Positions 1-10,000 of a DNA stretch of 64,000 bases are shown here, in pieces; positions within the stretch are counted from its first letter, which is position 1, and the number at the start of each line of letters is the position of its first letter. The stretch comes from Planctomycetota bacterium (GTDB taxonomy: Bacteria > Planctomycetota > Planctomycetia > Planctomycetales > Planctomycetaceae). The notes beneath the pieces were generated by a model. It worked only from the letters and a program-made list of their open reading frames with translations. It was not told where the DNA came from and did not search any database. The position numbers and the translations under genes were made by a program. The stretch spans positions 1 to 64,000 of the forward strand of contig JAQCEJ010000011.1 in the NCBI GenBank assembly GCA_027618475.1, in the 5' to 3' direction.

Positions 1-135
1 AGTTCACTCCTGTTTTTACCGACTGAAACCGACTTTGTGAATCGTCGTTTCTAGTTTCCATCTGGGAAATGCGGGTTTACAAGATCGCTTGCCTGCTACT
101 CCAACGCTGGCATATTCTTGGACGCCGTGAACGCA

Positions 136-789
136 ATGCATGTACTTGTCCATCGCGGTGATCGTTCTGGTCTCGATGAACTGGAAGCTTTGATTCTCGC
201 GAACTCTGGCGGCGTGGAAGTCAAATTCTACAGGCCGACCTCCTACGAGTACTCCAAGTGCTCTGCCCCCTCATTCACCAGGCTAGACATTCGAGTCCCG
301 GGATTGGCGAAGCTTCTTGCCCCAGTCGAGGCGAAACTGAATGAGCAGGTTAAAGTTGCAAGCATGATTCCATTGATTCAGAAATCAATTGTCGATCTCG
401 ATCCCTTGTATCAGGGGGAGTTCAAGCGTCAGCTAATGCGACTCGTGGATAAGAAATGTGGTCCGAAAGAAGCTCATGTCATTGATTTAGCATGTACTCA
501 CATTGGGATGTATGGCGACTTCATGCGTCGGCAAGCCGCTGTTGCTGAATGTCCGTTAGCATCGGAGGAGACACAGGATGCCTTTCAAGTGGAGCCGGCC
601 CGATGTTGTGAAACATGTGGTTACATCGAATCGTACGGTGAAGTAGTGCAGGCACGTCTCCCCAAAGGTGCAGCTAAAGGTGATACTCCTCCAGGCGCGG
701 CGATAGAGTGCTGCAAGTGTATGGGAATTACCTCCCTCAAATGGAAGCTCCCGGACGGCAGATACGTTGACCGCATACACACTGAATAG
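136..789 (+). CDS. Unrecognised protein of a probable integron cassette, with C-terminal Cys pairs
   Basis: I do not recognise this protein of about 217 residues. The C-terminal quarter contains two cysteine clusters (CCETCG and, about 40 residues later, ECCKCMG), spaced as in a small zinc ribbon, so metal binding is an inference. The ATG at 136 is taken as the start; an in-frame TTG at 118 is the alternative, the frame is closed by a stop at 52, and no good ribosome binding site is visible for either. The gene ends 22 bases before an attC-type site in the orientation expected of a cassette gene, which supports acquisition as a mobile cassette. Confidence 0.6.
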   Translation: MHVLVHRGDRSGLDELEALILANSGGVEVKFYRPTSYEYSKCSAPSFTRLDIRVPGLAKLLAPVEAKLNEQVKVASMIPLIQKSIVDLDPLYQGEFKRQLMRLVDKKCGPKEAHVIDLACTHIGMYGDFMRRQAAVAECPLASEETQDAFQVEPARCCETCGYIESYGEVVQARLPKGAAKGDTPPGAAIECCKCMGITSLKWKLPDGRYVDRIHTE

Positions 790-811
790 CGATATGGATG
801 CTGTTTATATC

Positions 812-901
<90 letters not shown>

Positions 902-922
902 CGTACCAATTGAGTCACTTGC

Positions 923-1543
923 ATGAAGCGTGACACATTCCTTTGCGACGACAATTGGCTCGGCTCGTACTACGAGCTGTGCATCGAACTTGGACCCACG
1001 GGTGACGACCACCGACTCTGTGCGGCACTTGCGCAAGTTTGGGGACAGCCACAACTTCGCGGATCGTGGACAACTCGATGCGATTACAACGGCCCATCGT
1101 CACCCATTGAATGTCGTGACGGGTTTGTAGCTCCCAGATACGGAATCATCATGTTGACTCCAGAGATTTCCGTTGGTTGTGTCACACACACTGTTCGCGA
1201 ACCTGACGGCTCGGATTGGCTCGATCTCTGTGTTCCCACTGGAATGCTAGGGCTTGCCTTTCACATTCAATACCCATTGGATTACCCGACCAAACCGTGG
1301 ATGGCTCAAATCGATAAACTGCTGGCTCAAATTGGGGCGTCAGTGTTTCGTTCAATTCCTTTTCAATTGGCCATCATTGGTGAAGAGGCGTCTGGCATCA
1401 CAAATGCGGCGGCCGTCACGCCTGATGTTTGCCGATACAGTCCATTTCTATTTCCAGAACAACTGTGGCAACGACTCGGCCTCTCGGCGAGTTCGCAAAT
1501 ACTTGCGCCTGGCTTGGTGGCAATCGGTTTGCAAGTCCCGTAG
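923..1543 (+). CDS. Unrecognised protein, second probable integron cassette gene
   Basis: This 206-residue protein has no domain I recognise. It is mixed alpha/beta in composition, has seven cysteines scattered through it, no signal peptide and no membrane segment. The ATG lies 22 bases after the right arm of the attC-type site, a spacing typical of cassette genes, and no clear Shine-Dalgarno sequence precedes it. No second attC-type site is visible after its stop, so it is either the last, truncated cassette of an array or its own recombination site has been lost. The stop codon is immediately followed by a copy of the palindromic GCTGGGAC repeat. Confidence 0.6.
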   Translation: MKRDTFLCDDNWLGSYYELCIELGPTGDDHRLCAALAQVWGQPQLRGSWTTRCDYNGPSSPIECRDGFVAPRYGIIMLTPEISVGCVTHTVREPDGSDWLDLCVPTGMLGLAFHIQYPLDYPTKPWMAQIDKLLAQIGASVFRSIPFQLAIIGEEASGITNAAAVTPDVCRYSPFLFPEQLWQRLGLSASSQILAPGLVAIGLQVP

Positions 1544-1561
1544 GCTGGGACGAGTCCCAGC
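1540..1561 (+). repeat. Palindromic interspersed repeat, copy 1
   Basis: GCTGGGAC-GA-GTCCCAGC is a perfect 8-base stem at 1544-1561 preceded by GTAG, which overlaps the stop codon of the upstream gene. A second copy at 2041-2065 carries the GTAG flank on the opposite side, so the two copies face each other and bound about 500 bases. It resembles REP-type palindromes rather than the ends of a known insertion sequence. Confidence 0.75.
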
Positions 1562-1630
1562 ATTCGCGGTACAATCTCAAGATGCGCCGCTACCGTCGGT
1601 CACGAGAGGGGGCTGTTTTCTTCTTTACGC

Positions 1631-1978
1631 TTATGACACCCGAGCGTTGAACCATCTTGACGACCGAGCAGGGTCGAAGAGGTTTGAGGGAAGCGTTTCA
1701 CGAGGTGAACTGCGATCATCCATTTGAAAGCGTCGTTCACAAGAACGTGGCGAGATTCCTCTGGAAAGGAGGGAGCCGTTGCTCCCAGTCGCCAGAGAAC
1801 AGGAGAACGTGGCGTATGGCAACGACGATTTTACGAACAGACCTGCCGGGACGAGGATGACCTTCAATGATGGATAGACGATGTCCATGTCAATCCCTTG
1901 AAACATGGTCTCGTCAACCGCGTTCGAGATTGGCCGTAGTCGTCGTTTCATCGATACGTCCAAGAGGGATTGTACCAC
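1631..1978 (-). CDS. Doubtful small ORF inside the inverted-repeat-bounded segment
   Basis: A 115-codon open frame starts at an ATG on the minus strand. Its first half has a mixed, protein-like composition (acidic, then hydrophobic), while the second half is Arg/Ser-rich as in non-coding frames. No domain is recognisable and there is no convincing ribosome binding site. It fills the only open space between the two inverted copies of the GCTGGGAC repeat, so it could be a passenger of a small mobile segment, a gene remnant, or chance. I see no other gene in 1544-2121. Confidence 0.2.
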   Translation of the reverse strand: MVQSLLDVSMKRRLRPISNAVDETMFQGIDMDIVYPSLKVILVPAGLFVKSSLPYATFSCSLATGSNGSLLSRGISPRSCERRFQMDDRSSPRETLPSNLFDPARSSRWFNARVS

Positions 1979-2040
1979 ATCGATGGGGGGCGTATAGCAG
2001 AGTGGTAGGGAGATGAGTTCAAGAATGCCGAATGAGACAT

Positions 2041-2065
2041 GCTGGGACGAGTCCCAGCCTACGCG
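2041..2065 (-). repeat. Palindromic interspersed repeat, copy 2 (inverted)
   Basis: The 18-base core at 2041-2058 is identical to 1544-1561, but the CTAC extension is on the right, so this copy is in inverted orientation relative to copy 1. It lies about 55 bases beyond the stop of the TPR gene on the opposite strand and could also act as a transcript end for that gene, although no T-tract follows it. Confidence 0.75.
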
Positions 2066-2121
2066 ACTGGGGGGATGCTGGAGTGTAGGGGGCGCCCGAA
2101 CGGAAGCAGGCGTGGGGTTGG

Positions 2122-4290
2122 TTACTGCATGTCAGTCGGTGTATTTCGGTTGACCTCGCGGTAGGGTTTATTCTCTGCATACGCCGTGAGGCAACTGACT
2201 ATCAGTTGTGAGAGTTCGCGGTTGTTCATGGCTGCTGAGAGTTTCAATGCGTCGTTCGCCACGGATTTCGCTTTGTCGAATTGGCCGGTCTCAGCATAAG
2301 CGGCCGAAAGCGTGACCAGAAATCCGGGATCTTTCGTACCGCTCTCTGCAGCCAGTTGCTCGGCGAGCGCAAGGGCCTCGACGCCGTTTCTCAACGAATC
2401 GTCCTCACAGGTTGATAGATTCCATGCCAGGCTGTTCCTTGCGAACGGATGTTGTGGATCGAGGTCGACCGCTTTGCGGTAATGTTCGATGGCTTTGTCG
2501 AACATTCGTTTCTGAACGTAAACCACGCCGGCATTGTTATAGGCTTCCGCATACTCGGGATTCAGTTGCAGTGCGGCTTCGAATTCGACGAGCGAGTCGT
2601 CCCGTTTCCCTTGTTTCATCCGCATCAGACCCAGGTTGTTGTGTGCGATGGCAGTTTCGGGGCCGATTCGCAACGAGATTTCAAAGTGGCTGGCCGCTTT
2701 GTCGAATTGTCCCAGCTGCGATAAGGCTGATCCCAGCATGTGGTGAACTTCGGCGTTTTCCGGTTCCCGAGAGACCAATTCTTGCAACGGTTTTTCGGCT
2801 TGCGAGAATTTTTTCTGATCGAGCAAGACTTCGCAGAACCCGGCCAGTGCGGCTACGTTTTCAGGATCCAGTTTGAGCGCGATCTGAAATTGTTTCTGAG
2901 CGGGAAACAACTCCTGATTACGGCGGTACGATTCTCCCAGTTCCAGATGGAGCGATGGCATCCCGGGATTCAATCGAACGGCTCTTTCCAATTCGTCGAT
3001 GCACTCGACCAATCGATCTTCATTGCGCAGTTCAATCGCCAGAAGATAATGAGCGTTCCAGCTATCGGGAACAGCGACAACGATATTTTCTAATTGCTCC
3101 ATCCGCGATAACGGATTTTGTAGTTGCGACCAGCCCAACCAGGCCGCTGGAAGAACGAAAAATGCCCATTTGGACCCATGCCGCATCCACATCGGTATGA
3201 CTGCGGTCCTGTTCGATTGACTCGCATCATCGGCAAGATTCAAGGCTCGCCGCGTCGAGTGTTCGCGCACCTTCCAGATGAAACCGTCGTAATAAAAGTG
3301 CAACAGGCCCGACGCCAGCAGAAATCCATAGATCGCCGGTTTGATGCTTTCGGAATTCGTCATATCGGGTGCCAGTCCGACGATTCCATATCCCACAACG
3401 AGCGCTAAATAGAGGCCGGCCATTGTGCCGCTTTTGCGGAACAAAAACGCCGTAAACGATCCGACCTGTTCAGACTTGTTTACCCGGCCGCGATTGAAAA
3501 TCCAGACGATCGCCAGGTACTGCACATCATGAAAAATCTCGAACAATGCCACCCCCAGCATGGGGTTGTCGACCAGAATCATGGCGTACCACCAAAAGGC
3601 AAAGCTGACCACCATCGAAACGATTTTCAATGGGTTGGCCGGATGACCGTTCTGCCAACGGCGTAGCCAATTGATCAAAAAGGCGACCGTGACGACCGCC
3701 GTGATACTGTTCGTGATCAGCGCCAGACGATCGAGCATCTGTTCGGTTAAGGGGAATCCCCCGGACGTATAGAACATGTCGAGCCAGCCTTGCAGCCGTC
3801 CTGGTGAATTCAGAAACCCCGCGAGGAACCAACTTAAGCACATTAGGAAATCGAGACGCGACGTCGTGCGGTCGATGGATTTCACTTTTCCATCGTAGAT
3901 TCGCAGAAAACCATAGACCTGCATCAAACTGTGCCAGGTGCCCCACGTCACGCCGATTAAAACCAGACCGCGCAAATGCCAATAAGAATAAAACGTGCAG
4001 ACGGAGAATAAAAAAAGAGGGGCCAGCACAAAACGTAAACGAAATCGTTGAAAGAGTTCTCGGTCTCCATAGGCACGTAACAATCCCGGCAGATGATGGC
4101 CGGTCGCTCCAAAGGCGGCGACAAATAATGCAATCGCCTCGATGCTCCAGCGCACACGAGCAGCCGAGATCAGGGGAACGATGACGATAGGGGTTGCGAC
4201 GAAGAATAAGAGATCGAACCACGGTCCCGAAATCCACGAAATCGGCATCGCGGCATTTTTGCTTTCGGAAGATGTGATGTCAGAGGTCAT
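2122..4290 (-). CDS. Multi-pass membrane protein with C-terminal TPR repeats
   Basis: The product is about 722 residues from the preferred ATG at 4290, where an AGG lies a suitable distance upstream. The open frame extends to 4404, but that extension is basic and low in hydrophobicity. The first 390 residues hold about eight to ten hydrophobic segments with conserved-looking polar motifs such as GHHLPGLLRAY and EIFHDVQYL. The last 300 residues are tetratricopeptide repeats of about 34 residues (for example NNLGLMRMKQGKRDDSLVEF and NNAGVVYVQKRMFDKAIEHY). TPR units usually mediate protein contacts, so a membrane-anchored scaffold is inferred. The histidines in the membrane part hint at a metal or catalytic site, but I cannot name a function. 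Confidence 0.85.
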   Translation of the reverse strand: MTSDITSSESKNAAMPISWISGPWFDLLFFVATPIVIVPLISAARVRWSIEAIALFVAAFGATGHHLPGLLRAYGDRELFQRFRLRFVLAPLFLFSVCTFYSYWHLRGLVLIGVTWGTWHSLMQVYGFLRIYDGKVKSIDRTTSRLDFLMCLSWFLAGFLNSPGRLQGWLDMFYTSGGFPLTEQMLDRLALITNSITAVVTVAFLINWLRRWQNGHPANPLKIVSMVVSFAFWWYAMILVDNPMLGVALFEIFHDVQYLAIVWIFNRGRVNKSEQVGSFTAFLFRKSGTMAGLYLALVVGYGIVGLAPDMTNSESIKPAIYGFLLASGLLHFYYDGFIWKVREHSTRRALNLADDASQSNRTAVIPMWMRHGSKWAFFVLPAAWLGWSQLQNPLSRMEQLENIVVAVPDSWNAHYLLAIELRNEDRLVECIDELERAVRLNPGMPSLHLELGESYRRNQELFPAQKQFQIALKLDPENVAALAGFCEVLLDQKKFSQAEKPLQELVSREPENAEVHHMLGSALSQLGQFDKAASHFEISLRIGPETAIAHNNLGLMRMKQGKRDDSLVEFEAALQLNPEYAEAYNNAGVVYVQKRMFDKAIEHYRKAVDLDPQHPFARNSLAWNLSTCEDDSLRNGVEALALAEQLAAESGTKDPGFLVTLSAAYAETGQFDKAKSVANDALKLSAAMNNRELSQLIVSCLTAYAENKPYREVNRNTPTDMQ

Positions 4291-4808
4291 GACTTGCCTG
4301 GGACTGGTCTCGATAGATTCCACGGTTGATGTCCCGACGATCGGACTGATGGGGGACGGCTTCGATCGGCCTGCTGGGACATGGGAGATCTGCCATAGGG
4401 GCAAGAATGACGACGGTCGAATGCGATCCCCATTGTGGAGTCAATACACGCACGACTCGAACGGCGTACCGACACAACTGATTCCGCATTCAGAATCGGA
4501 AACAATTCAATCCATCGCTCGGAAATCGCGATCAGACATCGACTCCTCGTAAAAATCATAACAGAATTTTACCGAGAGACAAAACAGAAAACCACACTCG
4601 AATGGTCATCGAATTGATAGGGCAACGGTCGCGGGTTCGTGTGAAAGTCCGTTTCTCGAAGTTGGACAATCGTTTCTCGAAGTTGGACAATGTTGAACGG
4701 ATTCGAGGGGGGTGAGCATTGATCGCGCTGTGCAAATGGATCGTGCCAAACGACGAAATGGAGAGTGAAAATGGTTTCTTAAATTTTCGAAAGGAATCTC
4801 ACAGATTA
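4291..4808. other. Intergenic region without a supported gene
   Basis: This gap separates two divergent genes. The open frames here are short, Arg/Ser-rich and lack ribosome binding sites. Apart from the 21-bp direct repeat (4650-4691), nothing recognisable is seen; the promoter for the DUF1559 gene follows directly. Confidence 0.6.
4650..4691 (+). repeat. Exact 21-bp tandem direct repeat (two copies)
   Basis: CGTTTCTCGAAGTTGGACAA plus T occurs twice back to back, 4650-4670 and 4671-4691, without a mismatch. It contains the inverted half-sites TTCTCGAA. It lies about 120 bases upstream of the inferred promoter of the DUF1559 gene, so it could be a binding site duplication or a replication slippage product. 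Confidence 0.8.
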
Positions 4809-4837
4809 TTGACATTTGACTTTATTTATGTGATAAA
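4809..4837 (+). promoter_or_regulatory. Sigma-70-like promoter for the DUF1559 gene
   Basis: A perfect TTGACA -35 box (4809-4814) is followed after 17 bases by GATAAA (4832-4837), which matches four of six positions of the -10 consensus. The surrounding DNA is markedly A+T-rich compared with the neighbourhood. The predicted transcript would have a leader of about 120 bases before the ATG at 4962. Confidence 0.5.
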
Positions 4838-4961
4838 GAAGGCAACAAATCTAGTGAAGCCAGCGATCGCTTAATTTTCTTCACAAGCATACTGAATTTT
4901 TCGCTGCTTCTTTACCTGTGGGTGGTACGTCATTCTTCAACTCTTCGAAAGGACAGTTCCC

Positions 4962-5960
4962 ATGCGCAAGTCAGGTAGTAAACGTGGATTTACATTGATC
5001 GAACTACTTGTGGTCATTGCCATCATCGCCGTGCTTATCGCGTTATTGCTCCCCGCGGTTCAGCAGGCCCGAGAGGCGGCACGCCGTACGCAATGTCGTA
5101 ATAACCTCAAGCAGTTGGGGTTGGCGTTGCACAATTACCACGATGCGTTTCTGACCTTCCCCTATGGCTACAACGGCTATGGCACAACGGGGGGCGATCC
5201 GACTTCCTATCGTGTGTATGGCAGCTGGACGCACTTCATCTTGCCGTATCTCGATCAGACCAATGCCTATAATCAGTTCAGTCCCTACCTCGGCATGCAT
5301 TGCACGACGACACAGGTCACCGCGTTGGAAACAGCTTTGGCAGGCCTCTACGCAACCGCAATGCCGGCGTTTTATTGCCCGAGTTCCAAGACCGAACAGG
5401 TTGTTAATTACAGTTGGCCATGGGATACAGAAGTCATTGCTCCCGCCCAGGCCTGCATCACAAGCTATGTCGGGTGTACCGGACCGAACACGAGTGGTGA
5501 TTGTGCCTCCTTCTCCTATCCGACCACTGGACAGACCGGCTTGACCGGTTTACCACTCTGCCAGTTTATCGGTCACCACTTCCGCGAAGATGAAAGTTCG
5601 ACCTCGTCGACTCGCGGGTTGTTCGCGCAGAATAAGGGCAAGAAGTCGATTACTCGCATCACCGATGGAACCTCCAATACGATCGCCTTGGGCGAAACCA
5701 CATTCTCGGATAACGGAATTGGCTCCATCTCCAATGCGCTGTTTGGCGGCTGGGCACATTCGTCAACCGCCAGTTTGATCAACTGGCCCGGCCGTACGCA
5801 TCCATGGGGTAATGCCACTGGTTTTGGCAGTTACCACGAAGGGGGAGCCCAATTTGTGATGGCCGATGGTTCCGTTCGTTTCATTTCGGAAAGTGTGAGT
5901 GCGGTTGCCTTTGGAGCCGCAGGTACAATTTCAGGGAATGAAATAGCGGGTGAATTCTAA
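4962..5960 (+). CDS. DUF1559 prepilin-like protein
   Basis: This 332-residue protein begins with a short basic leader and a type IV prepilin cleavage/methylation signal ([20 protein letters not shown], with Glu at +5 of the mature form), followed by the planctomycete signature of aromatic-free helix then [20 protein letters not shown]. The C-terminus carries the ADGSVRF motif typical of the DUF1559/SBP_bac_10 family. Such proteins are abundant in planctomycetes and are thought to be exported by a type II/IV pilus-like route; their role is not known. GAAAGGA precedes the ATG. It has its own promoter and terminator, and a lipoprotein gene follows, a common pairing. Confidence 0.95.
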   Translation: MRKSGSKRGFTLIELLVVIAIIAVLIALLLPAVQQAREAARRTQCRNNLKQLGLALHNYHDAFLTFPYGYNGYGTTGGDPTSYRVYGSWTHFILPYLDQTNAYNQFSPYLGMHCTTTQVTALETALAGLYATAMPAFYCPSSKTEQVVNYSWPWDTEVIAPAQACITSYVGCTGPNTSGDCASFSYPTTGQTGLTGLPLCQFIGHHFREDESSTSSTRGLFAQNKGKKSITRITDGTSNTIALGETTFSDNGIGSISNALFGGWAHSSTASLINWPGRTHPWGNATGFGSYHEGGAQFVMADGSVRFISESVSAVAFGAAGTISGNEIAGEF

Positions 5961-6111
5961 GTGGTGTTTTATCGCGTTTTCGTGTCGTCATTTTTAATTC
6001 AGTGATTCTTGTGGTATCACCGTGTTAATCGATGTTTATTTGGTGATTCACGATCTAAATGAATTGTCTGGCCCTTCACCAGATCGACAGACGACAATGG
6101 TGTGATATGCT

Positions 6112-6150
6112 GCCGATCCTCATTCTTATGATTGAGGATCGGCTTTTTTT
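6112..6150 (+). terminator. Rho-independent terminator of the DUF1559 gene
   Basis: GCCGATCCTCA (6112-6122) pairs with TGAGGATCGGC (6133-6143) around a short loop, and a run of seven T follows at 6144-6150. It stands about 150 bases after the stop of the DUF1559 gene and is the clearest intrinsic terminator in the window. Confidence 0.9.
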
Positions 6151-6338
6151 GTTGAATGTATTATAAGAACGCTATCCGAATAGACGCTCGATAGAATTCG
6201 TTTTTGGTTGCGAGGAAAAGCCACTGCTCCTTCTCGGATATTTCTGTGGTTTGTTGCTTACGATTTTACATGCTGTGACATGGTCATTCTGAGATTTGAA
6301 ACAGTACACCCAGGCAATTGTAACAAGGAAAATTATCA

Positions 6339-6806
6339 ATGTACGCGATGAGCTGCGTGAGGGGTATTAGCGTAGGATTGTGTTTGATGGGAATGATCTG
6401 CGGTTGTGGTGAATCAGTAGACGCTCCCGAGATCTTCGAGGTGAAAGGGACCGTTACGCTCGATAGTCAGCCATTAGCCAATGTGAAAGTGAGTTTCGTT
6501 CCGGTTGAAAAAGAAGGTCGTGGAGCATTTGGTAAAACGGATGCCTCTGGTAACTATTCGTTGACGACCATGAAGCCCAATGACGGAGCCTTGCCGGGCG
6601 AATACAAAGTCCTCGTCCTGCCTGACACCGCCGATGATGGTGTCGCCGGTTATGACCCGACCAAGGATATCGACAGCAAAGGGACGGCGGGCGAAGGAAC
6701 TGCTAAAATCCCCGAGGCGTACCGTTCCCTTGAAAAAACGACATTGAAAGCGACGGTAACTACATCACCAAATTCCATTCCGTTAGAACTCAAAAGCGGA
6801 AAGTAA
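6339..6806 (+). CDS. Small lipoprotein with Ig-like/carboxypeptidase-regulatory fold
   Basis: The 155-residue product has an N-terminal hydrophobic segment ending in CGCGES, a plausible lipobox region with lipidation at a Cys near residue 22 or 24. The mature part (EVKGTVTLDSQPLANVKVSF ... GAFGKTDASGNYSLTTMKP) has the beta-sandwich pattern of carboxypeptidase regulatory-like domains seen in many planctomycete lipoproteins. AAGGAAAA sits nine bases upstream of the ATG. These genes often follow DUF1559 genes, as here, but the terminator between them argues for separate transcription. The function is unknown. Confidence 0.9.
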   Translation: MYAMSCVRGISVGLCLMGMICGCGESVDAPEIFEVKGTVTLDSQPLANVKVSFVPVEKEGRGAFGKTDASGNYSLTTMKPNDGALPGEYKVLVLPDTADDGVAGYDPTKDIDSKGTAGEGTAKIPEAYRSLEKTTLKATVTTSPNSIPLELKSGK

Positions 6807-6825
6807 AACGTCGCCGGATGGCATA

Positions 6826-6899
6826 GTCCCGTAAGACATGCTCCTGCATGCCTTCTTTTTAACAATGACATCCCATCACACCAGGATTTCGCGAGCGGA
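6826..6899 (+). repeat. Interspersed repeat of the GTCCCGTA family, copy A
   Basis: The segment from GTCCCGTA through ATGCCTTC, ATGACA, CCCATCA and TTTCGCGAGCGG recurs, with a short internal deletion and scattered substitutions, at 15010-15070. A fragment of its left part occurs at 13456-13480. The order and spacing of the blocks are kept, so these are diverged copies of one non-coding element. Confidence 0.65.
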
Positions 6900-7026
6900 T
6901 CATTGAAGACGAAGGGCAGGCGGGGCCTGCCCTACAAGATCTAATAACCGTCCGAGGGTGACTCTCCGATGCTCAGCAATTACCATGTATCGAAACGCCT
7001 TGTTCACTCCTGGGTTGAGATCGATC

Positions 7027-10000
7027 ATGAAATTACGCTCGGCTTGCTGTTGCCTGATGGCTGCTTTCATTATTTCGGGCCTGTTGTATTTCTGCGCTCA
7101 AAGTCGCGCCGGGGCAGACGTTGAAAACGACAACGGGGCGGTCGACTTCGAACAATCGATCGCCCCGCTGGTCATCACGTCGTGTCTGGGCTGTCACAAC
7201 GCCTCGGAAAAAAAAGGGGGGCTCGACCTGACGACGCCGGAGGGGTTACTCGCCGGTGGCGATTCGGGGCTGGTGGTGGTGGCCGGCGATCCGCAAAAAT
7301 CGTTACTCATCGAACGCCTTCACGATGGCTCGATGCCGCCGCAAGATGCGGGAATCACGGTGACGGACGATGACGTCGCCCTGATCGCGCGGTGGATTTC
7401 ACAAGGAGCCGACTGGCCCGACGACCGCGTACTCGATCCGTTCGAGTTCAGCACAAAAACGCGCGCCGGTTACGACTGGTGGTCGCTGCGACCGATTGTT
7501 CGTCAGGACGTTCCATCCGTTCGACATCCCGGGGCGTTGCGGAATCGCATCGATGCATTCATCGAGCCGCGTCTGGAGGAGGTCGATCTCCAACTCGCCG
7601 ACGAAGCCGACAAAACCGTGCTGTTGCGTCGGATCACGTTCGATCTCATCGGACTACCGCCGACCGTTGATGAAATCGAAGACTTTCTTGCTGATGATGC
7701 CCCCGATGCTTACGAACGTGTTGTCGATCGGTTGCTCGCTTCGCCGCATTACGGCGAACGCTGGGGACGGCATTGGCTCGACGTCGTTCGTTTTGGCGAG
7801 AGCCACGGCTACGAACTCGATTCGATGCGACCGCATGCCTGGCGGTATCGCGATTACGTGATCGACAGTTTGAACGCCGACAAGCCGTACGATGAATTTG
7901 TCCGCGAACAATTGGCGGGGGATGCGATGACGCCGATCACGCGCGACCGTCTTGTCGCGACCGGATTTCTCGTCGCCGGTCCGTGGGACGAAGTGCAGAA
8001 CGTGGCGGCGAGTGCGAACGAACGCCAGCGGGCCCACGAAGAACAGATGGAAGAATTGATCGCCGCCGTCTCACAGACGTTTCTTGGGCTGACAGCGAAT
8101 TGCAGCCGGTGTCATGATCACAAGTTCGACCCGATTTCTCAGACCGATTATTACCGCATGAAGGCGATCTTCGACGGCGTCGAACACCGGAAGGGGAATG
8201 AAGCGGCCGACCGATCGATTCTGACTCCTGAAGAAGTCGCCGCCCGCGATGCACGGCTGTCACCGCTACAAAGCGAACTGACAAAACGCCGTCAACTCTG
8301 GGAAGCCCATCAAGACACCCGCCCGCTCGATTTCGGGGTCACTGAAGAGGTGCAAAAACTCGCCGACGTATTGACGGCAGGCCGATTTGGCCAAGCATGG
8401 GACGCGCGTAAAGCGTCGCTGACGACGGTGAGTCAACCGAAGTTGCATCGGTTGCCGCTGACGATCGAATGCTGGGCCAAGGTATTTTCGAAGTCGCAGT
8501 TCAACATTCTCGTCGCCAGCAGTGCGAAAGAATCGAACCGTCATTGGGAAATTTACACCTACGCCGGCAGCGGCGAATTCAGCCTGTACATGCCCGGCTT
8601 CGCACCGGCGGAAATCAAATCGGGAGTCGAGATCACCGACGGAGAGTGGCATCACGTCGCGGCTCAAATCGACGAAACGCACGTCAAACTGTTCGTCGAT
8701 GGACGCGAAACGACATCGGTCGATGTGAAGCGAACAGGCGAAGGGGGTGAGATCGGCAACCTCTCCATCGGCGCGATCCCGCCGCACAACCTCGGTTGCG
8801 ACGGAATCATCGACGACGTTCGCATTTCCACCGGCCTCCGCCAGATTACCGGCATTCCAACCGATCCGTTCGCGGCGGACGAACAGACCGTCGCGTTATG
8901 GCATTTGGATGAATTCCTCGCAGGCGTGATTCGAGATACATCTCGCGACGAAATTATTGATCGCCAGACATGGAACGAACGGAACGCACAATTGCAGGCC
9001 GACATCGATGCCGTGCAACAGCAGATCGATGCCGATGTCGTCCCGCTGGCGTATATCGGCACGCGACATTTGCCTCCTCCCACTCTCCTTTTCGAGCGAG
9101 GCGACATTCTACACGCTGGCGAAGAAGTACAACCCGCGGGATTGACGGCGGTTCAATTGGTTTACATCCACCGTGAACCGTGGGCCACGATTTCCGCAAC
9201 CGGTCGTTACGATTGGAATCTGACCTCCGAAACCCCCGAAGGAGAACGCCGGCTGGCGTTTGCCGAGTGGGTCACCGATCCCCGGCATCCGCTCACCGCG
9301 CGGGTGATCGTCAATCGGTTGTGGCAATATCATTTCGGCAGCGGGCTGGTCGAGAACTCCAGCGATTTCGGTTTTCAAAGCGGGCCGCCGACACATCCCG
9401 AGTTGCTCGATGATCTCGCCGGCGAACTGATCAACGGCGAATGGAGCTTGAAAGATTTGCACCGTTTGATGGTCACGTCGGCGACATACCGGCAATCCTC
9501 CGCCGGCAACGAACAGGCATTGGCGATCGATGCAGACAATCGCTTGTACTGGCGCTACTCCCCGCGTCGGCTCGATGCCGAAATCGTTCGCGATGCGATG
9601 CTCGCCGCGAGCGGCGAACTCAACGCCCGCGTCGGTGGTGCGAGTTTTCAACCATTTACCGTGACCAAGTTGCAGACGAGTTTTTACCATCTGTTCGACT
9701 CCGGAGAGCCCGAATTCAATCGCCGGTCGATTTATCGGATGCAGATCAACACCGGACGAAGTCCGTTTCTGGAAGCGTTCGATTGTCCCGCTCCATCGCT
9801 GGCGATGCCACAACGGCGCTCGACCACAACCACACTGCAGGCCCTTGCGCTGATGAATGACTCGTTCGTGCTCCGTCAGACCGAACGGATGGCCGAACGC
9901 ATCGCACGAAGCCTATCGAACAAAGACCGCGTCGAACATATCTCGCGGGCGATGCAATTGACGCTGGGACGACAACCGACCGCAGTCGAACTCTCGCAGT

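Noticed and set aside
1984..2025. A tRNA-like string (GCGTATAGCAGAGTGGTAGG followed by GAGTTCAAGA)
   Set aside because: It resembles a D-arm and a T-loop, but the anticodon arm is missing and no cloverleaf or acceptor stem can be formed. At most it is a decayed fragment.
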